From: Bacillus sp. OV166
GTDB taxonomy: Bacteria; Bacillota; Bacilli; Bacillales; Cytobacillaceae
Direction: 5' to 3'
Assembly: GCF_900177675.1 (NCBI RefSeq)
Contig: NZ_FXWM01000001.1
Span: 505,001 to 569,000, forward strand
Length of the DNA stretch: 64,000 nucleotides
The position numbers and the translations under genes were made by a program. The notes beneath the pieces are model-generated. The model had not been told where the DNA came from. It saw only the letters and a program-made list of their open reading frames with translations, and made no database searches. Positions 48,454-57,246 of this stretch are shown here, piece by piece; position 1 is the stretch's first letter; each line of letters opens with the position of its first letter.

Positions 48454-48948
48454 ATGAAAATTATTTTTAAAATTACCCTTTTCCTAATTCTTTGTTTATA
48501 TTTAGCGATTCTTTCGAAATTAATTTTGTTTAAATATATCCCGTTATCTGAGATTATTAATCATTTTAACTTTACCTATGATGAATACCACTGGCGGTCG
48601 AATAATTTCGTCCCCTTTAAAACCATTAAATTTTATTTGTTTTTAGCAGATATCAATCTAAGTATTCGGATTGAGAACTTAGCAGGGAATGTCATCGGTT
48701 TTATGCCGTTCGGATTTATCTTACCATTGCTTGCAAAAAAGTTTCAAAAAATCAGCACTGTCACCTTTGCTACCTTTTGCTTAAGTCTAACGTTCGAACT
48801 GTTGCAGCTCGTATTTGAATTTGGCAGCTTTGATGTGGACGACTTAATTTTAAATACGGCTGGTGGAATTCTTGGTTACCTGCCTATTAAGCTCGTTTTT
48901 CTGATCGCCCATTTGAAAAAGAAAATCATAAAAACAACGCAATTTTAG
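48454..48948 (+). CDS. VanZ-family membrane protein
   Basis: A 164-aa protein with four membrane helices. NFVPFKTIKFYL, ENLAGNVIGFMPFGFILPLL and FELLQLVFEFGSFDVDDLILNTAGGILGY are the VanZ-like blocks (long ones noted at about 50-61, 76-95 and 118-146). VanZ gives low teicoplanin resistance in vancomycin clusters, but most chromosomal copies have no known role. The start is ATG 48454, eight bases after GGAG. It lies 11 bp before the zinc-ribbon gene. Confidence 0.85.
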   Translation: MKIIFKITLFLILCLYLAILSKLILFKYIPLSEIINHFNFTYDEYHWRSNNFVPFKTIKFYLFLADINLSIRIENLAGNVIGFMPFGFILPLLAKKFQKISTVTFATFCLSLTFELLQLVFEFGSFDVDDLILNTAGGILGYLPIKLVFLIAHLKKKIIKTTQF

Positions 48949-48959
48949 GAGGCAGTCGG

Positions 48960-49217
48960 ATGGCAAAAGGATTCTTTACACTCTTTTCAAAAAACATTAA
49001 GAAATCAATGGGGGCGGGGCAATATCAGGCAAATGGAATTCAAGTTACCTGTGTTCATTGCCAACATGATCGGTTTGAGTCTAGTCATGCCCAGTTAAAT
49101 ACAGCATTGGCCACTTTTTTAAATTTTGACTTTGCCAACCGCTCTGCAATCACATTAACCTGTCACCGTTGTGGGTATATCCATTGGTTTAATAAGAAGG
49201 TTAATAGAATAGATTAG
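48960..49217 (+). CDS. Small zinc-ribbon protein
   Basis: An 85-aa protein with two CxxC knuckles (CVHCQHD at about 31-37 and CHRCGYIHW at about 68-76), a single zinc-ribbon. The fold suggests nucleic acid or protein binding, but no specific role can be given. TTAGGAGG precedes the ATG. Probably cotranscribed with the VanZ gene; ends at a bidirectional terminator. Confidence 0.75.
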   Translation: MAKGFFTLFSKNIKKSMGAGQYQANGIQVTCVHCQHDRFESSHAQLNTALATFLNFDFANRSAITLTCHRCGYIHWFNKKVNRID

Positions 49218-49224
49218 GATAAAC

Positions 49225-49268
49225 AAAAACCACCGATGAATCTTTAAAAAGATCCACTGGTGGTTTTT
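49225..49268. terminator. Bidirectional terminator between convergent genes
   Basis: AAAAACCACC (49225-49234) pairs with GGTGGTTTTT (49259-49268), with an inner ATCTTT/AAAGAT stem. The stop codon of the lysozyme-like gene lies inside it. Confidence 0.85.
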
Positions 49269-49900
49269 TCAGTCCCAGTAACTGGTACTGTATCTGCTAA
49301 CAATTGAATATTTTTGGTTACCTTTGTGCTATAGGTAAAATCACCATAGCAATAAGGGTAGCGGAAATTATCTTTATTGCCGCCACAAGTATATATAGCT
49401 GGCTTTTCTTTTACCCGCTGGAGGGAGAATTCTTTCGCCAATGCCTCACTATGTTTACCGCCGTGCTGTGCGACATAGTCAATGTAGCCAATTCCCATGT
49501 TGTAAGACTGGATAATGGTCTGGAAATCTACCTTTTTCTGATTCCCATAAGTGAGTACTCGCTGAAAATGTTTAACCCCAACCTGAATGCTTTTTTGGGG
49601 ATCTGTAATTGTATTTCTTGCCAAACCAGCCGATTCCGACGACTGCATAGGATCCCCGCCTTTGCCGCGGCTTTCTTGCTGCATTAAGGCTACTAGTACT
49701 GTCGTATGAGTTTCGAGATTATATTTCGCTAATTCATCGTGTATTAAGGGACTATATTTTTTTACATCAGCAAATGGATCAGATTTTTCAAGTTGAAGGG
49801 AACCTGGTTGTTGAAAATAATTTTGGAACATGGCCAATCCACAAAAAAGCATAAACAGCATCAAAAAGAGTTTGAATTTCTTCCGTCTTCGTTTTTTCAT
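49244..49900 (-). CDS. Lysozyme-like cell wall hydrolase, membrane-anchored
   Basis: A 218-aa protein with a very basic N-terminus (KKRRRKKFK), one signal-anchor helix and an extracellular goose-type/CwlT-like lysozyme domain (about 45-200). VLVALMQQESRGKGGDPMQSS carries the catalytic Glu, and IQSYNMGIGYIDYV is the second family block; IYTCGG and YPYCYGD could form a disulphide. Its likely role is peptidoglycan cleavage during growth or wall remodelling. Confidence 0.85.
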   Translation of the reverse strand: MKKRRRKKFKLFLMLFMLFCGLAMFQNYFQQPGSLQLEKSDPFADVKKYSPLIHDELAKYNLETHTTVLVALMQQESRGKGGDPMQSSESAGLARNTITDPQKSIQVGVKHFQRVLTYGNQKKVDFQTIIQSYNMGIGYIDYVAQHGGKHSEALAKEFSLQRVKEKPAIYTCGGNKDNFRYPYCYGDFTYSTKVTKNIQLLADTVPVTGTEKTTSGSF

Positions 49901-50082
49901 TCAGAAGCCCTCCCATCCCTGACCATTATAAGGGAAGATGCCAAGAATGTCTGTGATGAACTTATTAGAAAAAATATTTGCATTATTAAGAGAAAAATAG
50001 AATTAAATTTTTAAAAGTTTGAACAAAAATTGATTTGCTTGCCAATACTGATAGTTGAATCATTGCGGTAATGCGGAAAAGT

Positions 50083-50110
50083 TTGGTATCATCATTAGTA
50101 TTGATATGAT
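50083..50110 (+). promoter_or_regulatory. gatCAB promoter
   Basis: TTGGTA (50083-50088) and TATGAT (50105-50110) are 16 bp apart, upstream of GGGGGTT and the gatC ATG. The rest of the gap 49901-50137 shows nothing else. Confidence 0.55.
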
Positions 50111-50137
50111 AAGACAAATGGGATTGGGGGTTATGAT

Positions 50138-50437
50138 ATGTCACGTATTTCAAATGAGCAGGTTAAGCATGTAGCTAACCTGGCACGCTTGGCTATAACC
50201 GAAGAAGAAACAGAAAAGTTTACAAAGCAGCTGGATGCGATTATTACCTTTGCTGAGCAGTTAAATGAATTGGACACGGAAAATGTGGAACCTACATACC
50301 ATGTGCTGGATATGAAAAATGTTTTACGTGAAGATAAATCCAAACAAGGATTAGCGCTTGAAGAGGTACTAAAAAATGCGCCTGAACATCAGGATGGACA
50401 GATTAAAGTACCATCGATTATGGGGAAGGAGGATTAA
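50138..50437 (+). CDS. gatC: Asp/Glu-tRNA amidotransferase subunit GatC
   Basis: A 99-aa subunit that wraps around GatA and GatB and stabilises the amidotransferase. [16 protein letters not shown] at 9-24, [14 protein letters not shown] and the C-terminal VPSIMG are family blocks. The spacing to gatA is 3 bp. Confidence 0.95.
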   Translation: MSRISNEQVKHVANLARLAITEEETEKFTKQLDAIITFAEQLNELDTENVEPTYHVLDMKNVLREDKSKQGLALEEVLKNAPEHQDGQIKVPSIMGKED

Positions 50438-50440
50438 AAC

Positions 50441-51898
50441 GTGAGTTTATTTGACTATAAAGTTGCAGACTTACATGAGCTGCTACATAAAAAGGAACTA
50501 AATGTGTCCGATCTTGTTGAAGAATCATACAAGAGAATCGGACAAGTCGAGGACAAAGTTCAGGCATTTTTAACATTGGATGAAGAGCGCGCCCGTCAAT
50601 CAGCAAAAGCATTAGATGAGAAACTTAACACGGATGCGGCAAAAGGTTTGCTATTCGGGATGCCGATTGGCTTAAAAGATAACATGGTTACAAAAGGACT
50701 GCGGACAACCTGTGCGAGTAAAATTCTCGAAAACTTTGATCCAATTTATGATGCCACCGTCGTTCAGAAACTGCAGCAGGCAGAAACGGTAACGATTGGG
50801 AAGTTAAATATGGATGAATTTGCAATGGGGTCTTCAAACGAAAATTCCCATTATCAAACGACACGGAATCCATGGAATCTTGAGACGGTTCCAGGTGGTT
50901 CATCAGGCGGTTCAGCAGCATCTGTTGCGGCAGGTGAAGTCCTATTTTCCCTTGGTTCTGATACGGGCGGTTCGATCCGTCAACCAGCTTCTTTTTGTGG
51001 TGTCGTCGGATTAAAGCCAACCTATGGTCGTGTTTCCCGCTTTGGCCTTGTAGCCTTTGCGTCATCACTTGATCAAATTGGACCGATTACAAGAACCGTT
51101 GAGGATAATGCCTACCTGCTTCAAGCGATATCCGGCCTGGATCCAATGGATTCAACCTCAGCAAATGTGGACGTTCCCGACTTTGCTAGTGCCTTAACTG
51201 GTGACGTAAAGGGTCTTAGAATCGCAGTACCAAAAGAGTATCTTGGTGAAGGTGTCAGCGAAACCGTCCGACAATCCGTCTTAAATGCATTAAAGGTGCT
51301 TGAGGGTCTTGGCGCCGTTTGGGAAGAAGTTTCCCTGCCGCACTCGAAGTATGCACTTGCCGCTTACTATTTGCTTTCGTCATCAGAAGCCTCAGCGAAC
51401 CTCGCCCGTTTCGACGGAGTCCGTTACGGCTATCGTACAAAGGATGCGGAAACGTTAATTGATTTATATAAAAAAACACGAGCAGAAGGCTTCGGTGATG
51501 AAGTAAAGCGCCGGATTATGCTTGGAACGTTTGCACTAAGTTCAGGTTACTATGATGCCTATTACAAAAAGGCGCAGCAGGTTCGGACATTAATCAAGCA
51601 AGACTATGAGAATGTTTTTGCAAAGTATGATGTGATTATCGGCCCGACTACACCAACGCCGGCTTTTAAAATTGGTGAAAAAATCGAGGATCCGTTAACG
51701 ATGTATGTCAATGATATTTTAACGATTCCATTGAACCTTGCAGGCTTACCAGGAATTTCGATTCCGTGTGGCTTTGATGGCGGGTTGCCGTTAGGCTTAC
51801 AAATCATCGGCAAGTATTTTGATGAAGCAACAATTTATCGGACAGCACATGCATTTGAACAGGCAACAGACTATCATAAACAGAAACCTGGATTATAG
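50441..51898 (+). CDS. gatA: Asp/Glu-tRNA amidotransferase subunit GatA
   Basis: A 485-aa amidase-signature glutaminase that frees ammonia for transamidation of Glu-tRNAGln. The Ser-cisSer-Lys triad is in PIGLKDNM (Lys about 77), [16 protein letters not shown] and [13 protein letters not shown] (about 150-180). GTG start at 50441 after GGAGG. Ends 2 bp before the gatB leader. Confidence 0.97.
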   Translation: MSLFDYKVADLHELLHKKELNVSDLVEESYKRIGQVEDKVQAFLTLDEERARQSAKALDEKLNTDAAKGLLFGMPIGLKDNMVTKGLRTTCASKILENFDPIYDATVVQKLQQAETVTIGKLNMDEFAMGSSNENSHYQTTRNPWNLETVPGGSSGGSAASVAAGEVLFSLGSDTGGSIRQPASFCGVVGLKPTYGRVSRFGLVAFASSLDQIGPITRTVEDNAYLLQAISGLDPMDSTSANVDVPDFASALTGDVKGLRIAVPKEYLGEGVSETVRQSVLNALKVLEGLGAVWEEVSLPHSKYALAAYYLLSSSEASANLARFDGVRYGYRTKDAETLIDLYKKTRAEGFGDEVKRRIMLGTFALSSGYYDAYYKKAQQVRTLIKQDYENVFAKYDVIIGPTTPTPAFKIGEKIEDPLTMYVNDILTIPLNLAGLPGISIPCGFDGGLPLGLQIIGKYFDEATIYRTAHAFEQATDYHKQKPGL

Positions 51899-51910
51899 GG
51901 GGTGAAGACC

Positions 51911-53338
51911 GTGGAATTTGAAACAGTGATTGGACTTGAGGTCCATGTTGAGTTAAAAACAGATTCAAAAATTTTCTCAGCGAGCCCCAATCATTTTGGA
52001 GCTGAACCGAATACAAATACAAGTGTGATTGACCTGGGCTACCCAGGAGTTTTACCTGTCCTTAATAAAAAAGCGGTAGAATTTGGGATAAAAGCTGCCA
52101 TGGCCATTAATTGCGAGGTTGCTACCCATACAAAGTTTGACCGCAAAAACTACTTTTACCCGGATAATCCCAAGGCCTATCAGATTTCCCAGTTTGATAA
52201 GCCAATTGGGGAACATGGCTGGATTGATATTGAGGTAAATGGCTATACGAAGCGGATTGGAATTACGAGAATTCATTTGGAAGAAGATGCAGGAAAGCTG
52301 AACCATGGCAAAGGGTATTCATTATGCGATTACAATCGTCAGGGCACTCCGCTTGTTGAAATCGTTTCTGAACCGGATATTCGCACTCCTGATGAAGCTT
52401 ATGCCTATCTTGAAAAATTAAAATCCATTATCCAATATACAGGCGTTTCCGATTGTAAAATGGAAGAGGGCTCACTTCGTTGTGACGCAAATATTTCGAT
52501 TCGTCCCGTTGGTCAAGAAGAATTCGGAACGAAAACAGAATTGAAAAACCTGAACTCATTCAATTTTGTCCGCAAAGGGCTTGAATACGAAGAGAAGCGT
52601 CAACGCGAAGTGGTGTCGGCCGGTGGAACGATTGATCAAGAAACTCGCCGCTTTGATGAAGCCACTGGGGCAACCTTGCTGATGAGGGTCAAAGAAGGTT
52701 CCGATGATTATCGTTACTTCCCAGAGCCGGATTTAATGGACTTGTACATTGATGAGGACTGGAAAGCAAGAGTTCGTGCCGAAATCCCTGAACTGCCAGA
52801 CCAGCGTCAAAAGCGTTATGTAGAAGAGCTTGGCTTACCCGTTTACGACGCAAAAGTGTTAACTGTAACGAAAGAAATGGCTGATTTCTTCGAGGAGACA
52901 GTTAATGGTGGTGCGGATGCGAAGCTTGCCTCGAACTGGATCATGGGGGATGTCTCAGCCTACTTGAATGCTGAGCAAAAAGAGCTTCATCAAGTAGCCT
53001 TAACACCGGAAGGTCTAGCAAGCATGATTAAGCTAATCGAAAACGGAACGATTTCTTCGAAAATCGCGAAAACCGTTTTTAAAGAGTTAATTGAAAACGG
53101 CGGCGATGCCGAGAAAATTGTGAAGGACAAGGGGCTTGTCCAGATTTCCGATGAGGGAACACTTCTTAAAATTATTTCTGAGGTGCTGGATGCGAATCCG
53201 CAATCGATTGAAGATTTTAAGAATGGGAAAAATAAAGCGGTTGGCTTCTTAGTGGGGCAATTAATGAAGGCAACTAAGGGTCAGGCCAATCCGCAGATGG
53301 TCAATCAGTTATTGCAGCAAGAATTACAAAAACGTTAA
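51911..53338 (+). CDS. gatB: Asp/Glu-tRNA amidotransferase subunit GatB
   Basis: A 475-aa kinase-like subunit that activates the tRNA-bound glutamate. [20 protein letters not shown] at the N-terminus, [14 protein letters not shown] (about 76-89) and the C-terminal YqeY-like helical tail are typical. The GTG at 51911 follows AGGGGGTGA; a GTG three codons earlier is part of that site. It closes the operon, with a strong terminator after it. Confidence 0.96.
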   Translation: MEFETVIGLEVHVELKTDSKIFSASPNHFGAEPNTNTSVIDLGYPGVLPVLNKKAVEFGIKAAMAINCEVATHTKFDRKNYFYPDNPKAYQISQFDKPIGEHGWIDIEVNGYTKRIGITRIHLEEDAGKLNHGKGYSLCDYNRQGTPLVEIVSEPDIRTPDEAYAYLEKLKSIIQYTGVSDCKMEEGSLRCDANISIRPVGQEEFGTKTELKNLNSFNFVRKGLEYEEKRQREVVSAGGTIDQETRRFDEATGATLLMRVKEGSDDYRYFPEPDLMDLYIDEDWKARVRAEIPELPDQRQKRYVEELGLPVYDAKVLTVTKEMADFFEETVNGGADAKLASNWIMGDVSAYLNAEQKELHQVALTPEGLASMIKLIENGTISSKIAKTVFKELIENGGDAEKIVKDKGLVQISDEGTLLKIISEVLDANPQSIEDFKNGKNKAVGFLVGQLMKATKGQANPQMVNQLLQQELQKR

Positions 53339-53344
53339 ACGAAG

Positions 53345-53373
53345 CTGGCAGAGTCTATTCTGCCAGTTTTTTT
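53345..53373 (+). terminator. Terminator of gatCAB
   Basis: CTGGCAGA (53345-53352) pairs with TCTGCCAG (53359-53366), followed by TTTTTTT. Confidence 0.92.
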
Positions 53374-53448
53374 ATGGTTTGCGGATTTCGACATTCTTTT
53401 CGCCATTTCCCGGGAAAAAATTCTTTTCTTAAAAGGGTTTATCCCGCA

Positions 53449-53470
53449 ACTAATCAAACGTTTGGTTAGT
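53449..53470. repeat. Operator-like palindrome, copy 1
   Basis: CTAATCAAACGTTTGGTTAG with flanking A and T is a 22-bp near-perfect palindrome centred on CG (one G-T pair). It is identical to copy 2. Confidence 0.85.
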
Positions 53471-53490
53471 AAGGAATGATCAGGAAACGT

Positions 53491-53532
53491 GTCGAAGCAT
53501 AGGAGTTTCCCTAAGAAAGTCCTAATATCGAC
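53491..53532 (+). other. Extended imperfect hairpin in the gene desert
   Basis: GTCGA at one end pairs with TCGAC at the other, and inside it AGGAGTTTC pairs with GAAAGTCCT with one mismatch, around CCTAA. It could be a structured RNA or a decayed element. Confidence 0.4.
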
Positions 53533-53630
53533 TTGTTTTTTATTTTATTAGAGGTAAATTATCGCTCGGGTCGACAAAGGATTTTCACAATAAGTGGCTG
53601 AAACACTTTATTTATATGGCCTCGTGGCTA

Positions 53631-53652
53631 ACTAATCAAACGTTTGGTTAGT
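53631..53652. repeat. Operator-like palindrome, copy 2
   Basis: Identical over 22 bp to copy 1, 182 bp away centre to centre, followed by TTTTT. Confidence 0.85.
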
Positions 53653-53731
53653 TTTTTGGAGTAGTGTAAATTCAACAATCTTTTTTCCAGGTTTAGGAGT
53701 AAAAGGTTGAGAGGGAGGGCTATTCCGCCTA

Positions 53732-53753
53732 TTTAATTAAACGTTTGATTAGT
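53732..53753. repeat. Operator-like palindrome, copy 3
   Basis: TTAATTAAACGTTTGATTAG, the same palindrome with three changes mainly in the left arm, 101 bp from copy 2. Confidence 0.8.
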
Positions 53754-53882
53754 TTGCAGTTGGTCGAGGGGTGTAAATTTAAAGGGAAATAAGGTTAATG
53801 GAAGGCTTAGCTGCCCCAGTTCCCGACAAACTTTTTATATGATTTCGGAGAAAAACATTGATTTACCGGGGCTGATACTAGT

Positions 53883-53904
53883 TTTAATCAAACGTTTGGT
53901 TAGT
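53883..53904. repeat. Operator-like palindrome, copy 4
   Basis: TTAATCAAACGTTTGGTTAG, with the right arm identical to copies 1 and 2, 151 bp from copy 3. Confidence 0.8.
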
Positions 53905-53978
53905 TCTATATTTTTGGGAAAATAGTCAAGGTATGTAAAAGAACTTAGGCTAAATATTTAAATGGCTATTTTCTGATA

Positions 53979-54082
53979 CGCTGATAAAATCTGATTTATC
54001 GCTGATAAACTGTGTGAATTCGCTGATAAATGGGCTAGATTCGCTGATAAAACTCTCAAATCCGCTGATTAAAAATGAGAGG
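53979..54082. repeat. 21-bp-period array, CGCTGATAAA core, five units
   Basis: CGCTGAT begins at 53979, 54000, 54021, 54042 and 54063, each exactly 21 bp apart. The 10-bp core CGCTGATAAA is kept in the first four and nearly so in the fifth; the 11 bases between cores differ in every unit. Confidence 0.88.
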
Positions 54083-54211
54083 CGATCTTTATTAGTATAT
54101 GAAACTAGTTTTTTCGTCCAAAGCTTTCTTAGATACCCCCTTTGTATATAAATCCCTCCATAAAAATTATTATGTGGTACTCTTTTCCAAAAATTAGTAT
54201 TCTCCTCCCTG

Positions 54212-54264
54212 ACTTGCGGATAGAGTGAGCTAACTTGCGGATAACCGCCATCAACTTGCGGAAA
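54212..54264. repeat. 21-bp-period array, ACTTGCGGA core, three units
   Basis: ACTTGCGG begins at 54212, 54233 and 54254, 21 bp apart, with variable bases between. The core is the same as in the array at 47129-47183. Confidence 0.85.
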
Positions 54265-54353
54265 GTAGATTTTAGGACTATTCGTAGTTTAATTCGGCAA
54301 ATAAATGGTAAGATTTAAACAAAATGATTTTATAAATAAAGCGAGGTACACGG

Positions 54354-54899
54354 ATGACAATTTATATTGCGCTGTTACGAGGAATCAATGTTGGCAAGCA
54401 TAACCGGATCAAAATGGCAGATTTAAAAAGTCTATTAGAAACAATGGGCCTAACCAAGGTGAAAACATATATTCAAAGTGGAAATGTTTTATTCGAAGCA
54501 AAGGACGAGGCAGAGCAACTTAGCCAACGATTAGAGGATGAGATAAGTAAGACATTTGGTTTTCCGGTCCCTGTTATTTTAAGAACAGCTGAGGAATACG
54601 AACAGATTATCCGTGATTGTCCCTATTCTATCGATTTTCTTAAGGAAGGCGAGAGTATCCAACTAGCCTTTTTGGCGGAGGAACCCTCCCAAGTAAAAAC
54701 GGACCTTTTACGCAACTACCAAAGCGAGCCCGACGAATGTTTTATAAAAGGGAAAGAAGTCTACCTCTTTTTACGGCAGAGCATCCTAGATTCAAAACTA
54801 GCAGCACAGCTGCCGAAACTAGGTGTTCCGGTGACAGTACGTAACTGGAAGACTGTCATCAAACTATCGACCATGGTAGAAGATTTGATAAATAAATAA
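54354..54899 (+). CDS. DUF1697 family protein
   Basis: A 181-aa soluble protein. The N-terminus IYIALLRGINVGKHNRIKMA and the block MGLTKVKTYIQSGNVLFEA are diagnostic of DUF1697, and the C-terminal VTVRNWKTVIKLSTM is also conserved. No activity is known for the family. GCGAGGTACACGG precedes the ATG. It stands alone between the gene desert and the convergent putP, sharing a terminator. Confidence 0.85.
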   Translation: MTIYIALLRGINVGKHNRIKMADLKSLLETMGLTKVKTYIQSGNVLFEAKDEAEQLSQRLEDEISKTFGFPVPVILRTAEEYEQIIRDCPYSIDFLKEGESIQLAFLAEEPSQVKTDLLRNYQSEPDECFIKGKEVYLFLRQSILDSKLAAQLPKLGVPVTVRNWKTVIKLSTMVEDLINK

Positions 54900-54924
54900 C
54901 GCTCGGATCGATTGGATCCGAGCG
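54900..54924. terminator. Bidirectional hairpin between DUF1697 and putP
   Basis: CGCTCGGATC (54900-54909) pairs perfectly with GATCCGAGCG (54915-54924). The T run on the plus side is short. Confidence 0.7.
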
Positions 54925-54933
54925 TTTGTCAAT

Positions 54934-56412
54934 TTATTCATTTTTTAATAAACGAACGCTCTCATTAAATTCCTTTTCAATGGCATCATTTTTCTTATAA
55001 GTGATCAAGCTGACAACGACTGCTACAATTAGATTGAAGACAAAGCCTGGAACTATTTCATAAAGCGTGTCACCAAGTCCAACATTTTTCCAAACGATAA
55101 CGGTAACAGCACCGACGATCATCCCGAAAAGGGCTCCCCAATTCGTAATCTTTTTCCAGAATAAACTTAGCAGGATAACAGGTCCGAAAGAAGCTCCGAA
55201 GCCTGCCCATGCATAGGCAACAAGATCTAAAATGGTGCTATTTTGCTTGAAAGCAAGTGCAGCAGCAACAACGGACACAAGAAGAACCGCCATTCTTCCT
55301 AAGAAGACAAGTTGTTTATCTTTAGCGTTCTTGTTCATCACCATTTTGTATAAATCTTCAACAAGCGCACTAGAAGTTACGATTAATTGGGAAGAAATCG
55401 TACTCATAATCGCTGCAAGAATGGCAGCCAAAGCAAATCCAGCGAATAGAGGGTGGAATAAAATCTGGCTTAATTCAATAAATACCGCTTCTGGATTCTT
55501 TAATACATGATCTGGATTATTATGGAAAAATGCAATCCCAATAAATCCTGTTAAGATTGTACCGATAAGCGAGATAATCATCCAGCCCATACCAATTCGG
55601 CGGGCGCTTTTTGTTTCTTTGATCGTTTTGATTGCCATAAATCTTACAATAATATGCGGCTGGCCAAAATAGCCTAGGCCCCATGCCATTGCCGAAACTA
55701 TTCCTAAAAAGGTTGTCCCTTTTAATAAGTCCATTTTAGTAGGATCAATCGCTCGAATCGTTTCAAACGTTTCAGCGGGGCCACCCGTGTGAAAGATGCC
55801 AATAGCGGGAACAAGTGCTAGGGCAATCAGCATCATTAATCCTTGAATAAAGTCTGTATAACTTACAGCTAAGAATCCACCAAATAGGGTGTAGGCAACC
55901 GTAACGCCGCCAACAATCAAAAGCCCAGTATGGTAACTCGTGCCAAACGAGCTCTCAAAAAAGACAGCTCCAGAAACCATTCCGGAAGAAACATAGAAAG
56001 TAAAGAATATAAGAATAACAATACCTGAAACAATACGGAGTAGTTTGCTGTTGTCTTTAAAACGGTTTTCAAGATAGCTAGGAATCGTGATGGAATCATT
56101 GGCAACTTGAGTATAAGAACGTAAGCGAGGTGCAACTAGCAGCCAGTTAAGATAGGCTCCAATCGTTAAACCAACCGCGATCCACGCATCTGCCAAACCG
56201 GTTACATAAATCCCCCCAGGTAAGCCCATTAAGAGCCAGCCGCTCATATCAGCAGCCCCGGCACTTAAGGCGGTTACAGCAGGTCCTAAAGACCTTCCAC
56301 CAAGCATGTAATCCGTAAGATTGCTAGTCTTTCGATATGAATACCAACCGATAAAGAGCATAGCGGCAATATAGATTCCAATCGAGAGTAGTTGTAGTGA
56401 TTCGTTAGACAT
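54934..56412 (-). CDS. putP: Sodium/proline symporter PutP
   Basis: A 492-aa sodium:solute symporter with about 13 membrane helices. DYMLGGRSLGPAVTALSAGAADMSGWLLMG (seen in parts at about 34-63), the GYFGQPHIIVRFMA block (about 247-260) and the LIVTSSALVEDLYK region are typical of PutP/OpuE. It imports proline for catabolism or osmoprotection; PutP and OpuE cannot be told apart here. GGAGGAAATATAT precedes the ATG. Confidence 0.92.
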   Translation of the reverse strand: MSNESLQLLSIGIYIAAMLFIGWYSYRKTSNLTDYMLGGRSLGPAVTALSAGAADMSGWLLMGLPGGIYVTGLADAWIAVGLTIGAYLNWLLVAPRLRSYTQVANDSITIPSYLENRFKDNSKLLRIVSGIVILIFFTFYVSSGMVSGAVFFESSFGTSYHTGLLIVGGVTVAYTLFGGFLAVSYTDFIQGLMMLIALALVPAIGIFHTGGPAETFETIRAIDPTKMDLLKGTTFLGIVSAMAWGLGYFGQPHIIVRFMAIKTIKETKSARRIGMGWMIISLIGTILTGFIGIAFFHNNPDHVLKNPEAVFIELSQILFHPLFAGFALAAILAAIMSTISSQLIVTSSALVEDLYKMVMNKNAKDKQLVFLGRMAVLLVSVVAAALAFKQNSTILDLVAYAWAGFGASFGPVILLSLFWKKITNWGALFGMIVGAVTVIVWKNVGLGDTLYEIVPGFVFNLIVAVVVSLITYKKNDAIEKEFNESVRLLKNE

Positions 56413-56637
56413 ATATTTCCTCCTCTGTTTGTTATTGTAGAAAACACTTTTAATAATATTTTCTATATAAAAAATATTCTATCAACTTTAAATTCCTATT
56501 ACTAGTGTAAAAATATGTTTTTATAAAATAGGGAAAAATACTTGTAGTATAACATTGGCGAATCTGCTTAAGCAGTTCGATTGTAACGTGTAATTGAAAC
56601 GACTATTATAGAAGCAAATGGAAAGGGTGCTGTATAA

Positions 56638-57192
56638 ATGGATTTAAACCAATGGTTTCAAAAAGGATTAACTGTCGATGGGTACATCAACGCGATGACC
56701 ACCAATAAAGATGAAATGCTCACAATCTATAAGCAATTTACCTTAAGGGATGAAGACAGAAATAAACTCGAGGCATTAAGACCGCAAAAATTACGAGCGA
56801 TTGTCCTCTCAGAGGATTGGTGTGGAGATGCGATGCTGAATAACCCAATTTTGCTGCGAATAGCTGAGGCCGCCGAGATGGAAGTCCGTTTCGTGCTCCG
56901 CGATTCAAATCTGGAGTTAATGGACCAATATTTAACCAATGGCACGTCGAGAGCCATTCCAATTTTTATTTTTATCAATGAAGCAGGCAATGAAGCAGGC
57001 GTATGGGGACCAAGAGCACCTGAAATACAGGCATTTGTAATGGAAAAGCGTGCTGCCTTGCCAGATAAAGACGCTGAGGATTTCCAGGAGAAACAAATGG
57101 CAATGTTTAAGAACTTTAAAGAAACCTATCAAACAGATGCGGTCATTTGGCAAACCGTAGCCAATAGTATCCTATCGACACTGTTAAAATAA
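56638..57192 (+). CDS. Thioredoxin-fold protein with a changed active site
   Basis: A 184-aa thioredoxin-family protein. The active-site region is VLSEDWCGDAMLNNPILL (about 56-73), so the usual W-C-G-P-C has only its first Cys; the second position is Ala-Met. The cis-Pro loop is SRAIPIFIFINEAG (about 104-117). The reaction is therefore not a standard dithiol exchange; single-Cys monothiol chemistry or a bacilliredoxin-like role is possible. AAAGGGTG precedes the ATG. Divergent from putP, convergent with plsY. Confidence 0.75.
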   Translation: MDLNQWFQKGLTVDGYINAMTTNKDEMLTIYKQFTLRDEDRNKLEALRPQKLRAIVLSEDWCGDAMLNNPILLRIAEAAEMEVRFVLRDSNLELMDQYLTNGTSRAIPIFIFINEAGNEAGVWGPRAPEIQAFVMEKRAALPDKDAEDFQEKQMAMFKNFKETYQTDAVIWQTVANSILSTLLK

Positions 57193-57194
57193 CA

Positions 57195-57238
57195 AAGAGG
57201 ATCCCCAAGTAGTTTTAACTACAAGGGGATCCTTTTCT
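57195..57238. terminator. Bidirectional terminator between thioredoxin-like gene and plsY
   Basis: AAGAGGATCCCC (57195-57206) pairs with GGGGATCCTTTT (57225-57236), with an inner AGTAGTT/AACTACA stem, and short T runs on both sides. Confidence 0.85.
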
Positions 57239-57246
57239 CGCCCATA

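Larger units (their letters stand above)
53339..54353. other. 1-kb gene desert between gatB and the DUF1697 gene
   Basis: No credible coding frame is present. The stretch holds the gatB terminator, four operator-like palindromes, an imperfect 42-base hairpin (53491-53532) and two 21-bp-period arrays. In B. subtilis this position carries yerO (TetR) and the RND pump gene swrC, both missing here. Confidence 0.75.

Noticed and set aside
53979..54082. CRISPR-like repeat-spacer pattern (10-bp core, 11-bp variable part)
   Set aside because: Core and spacer are far too short for CRISPR and no cas genes are present; kept instead as a phased-site finding.
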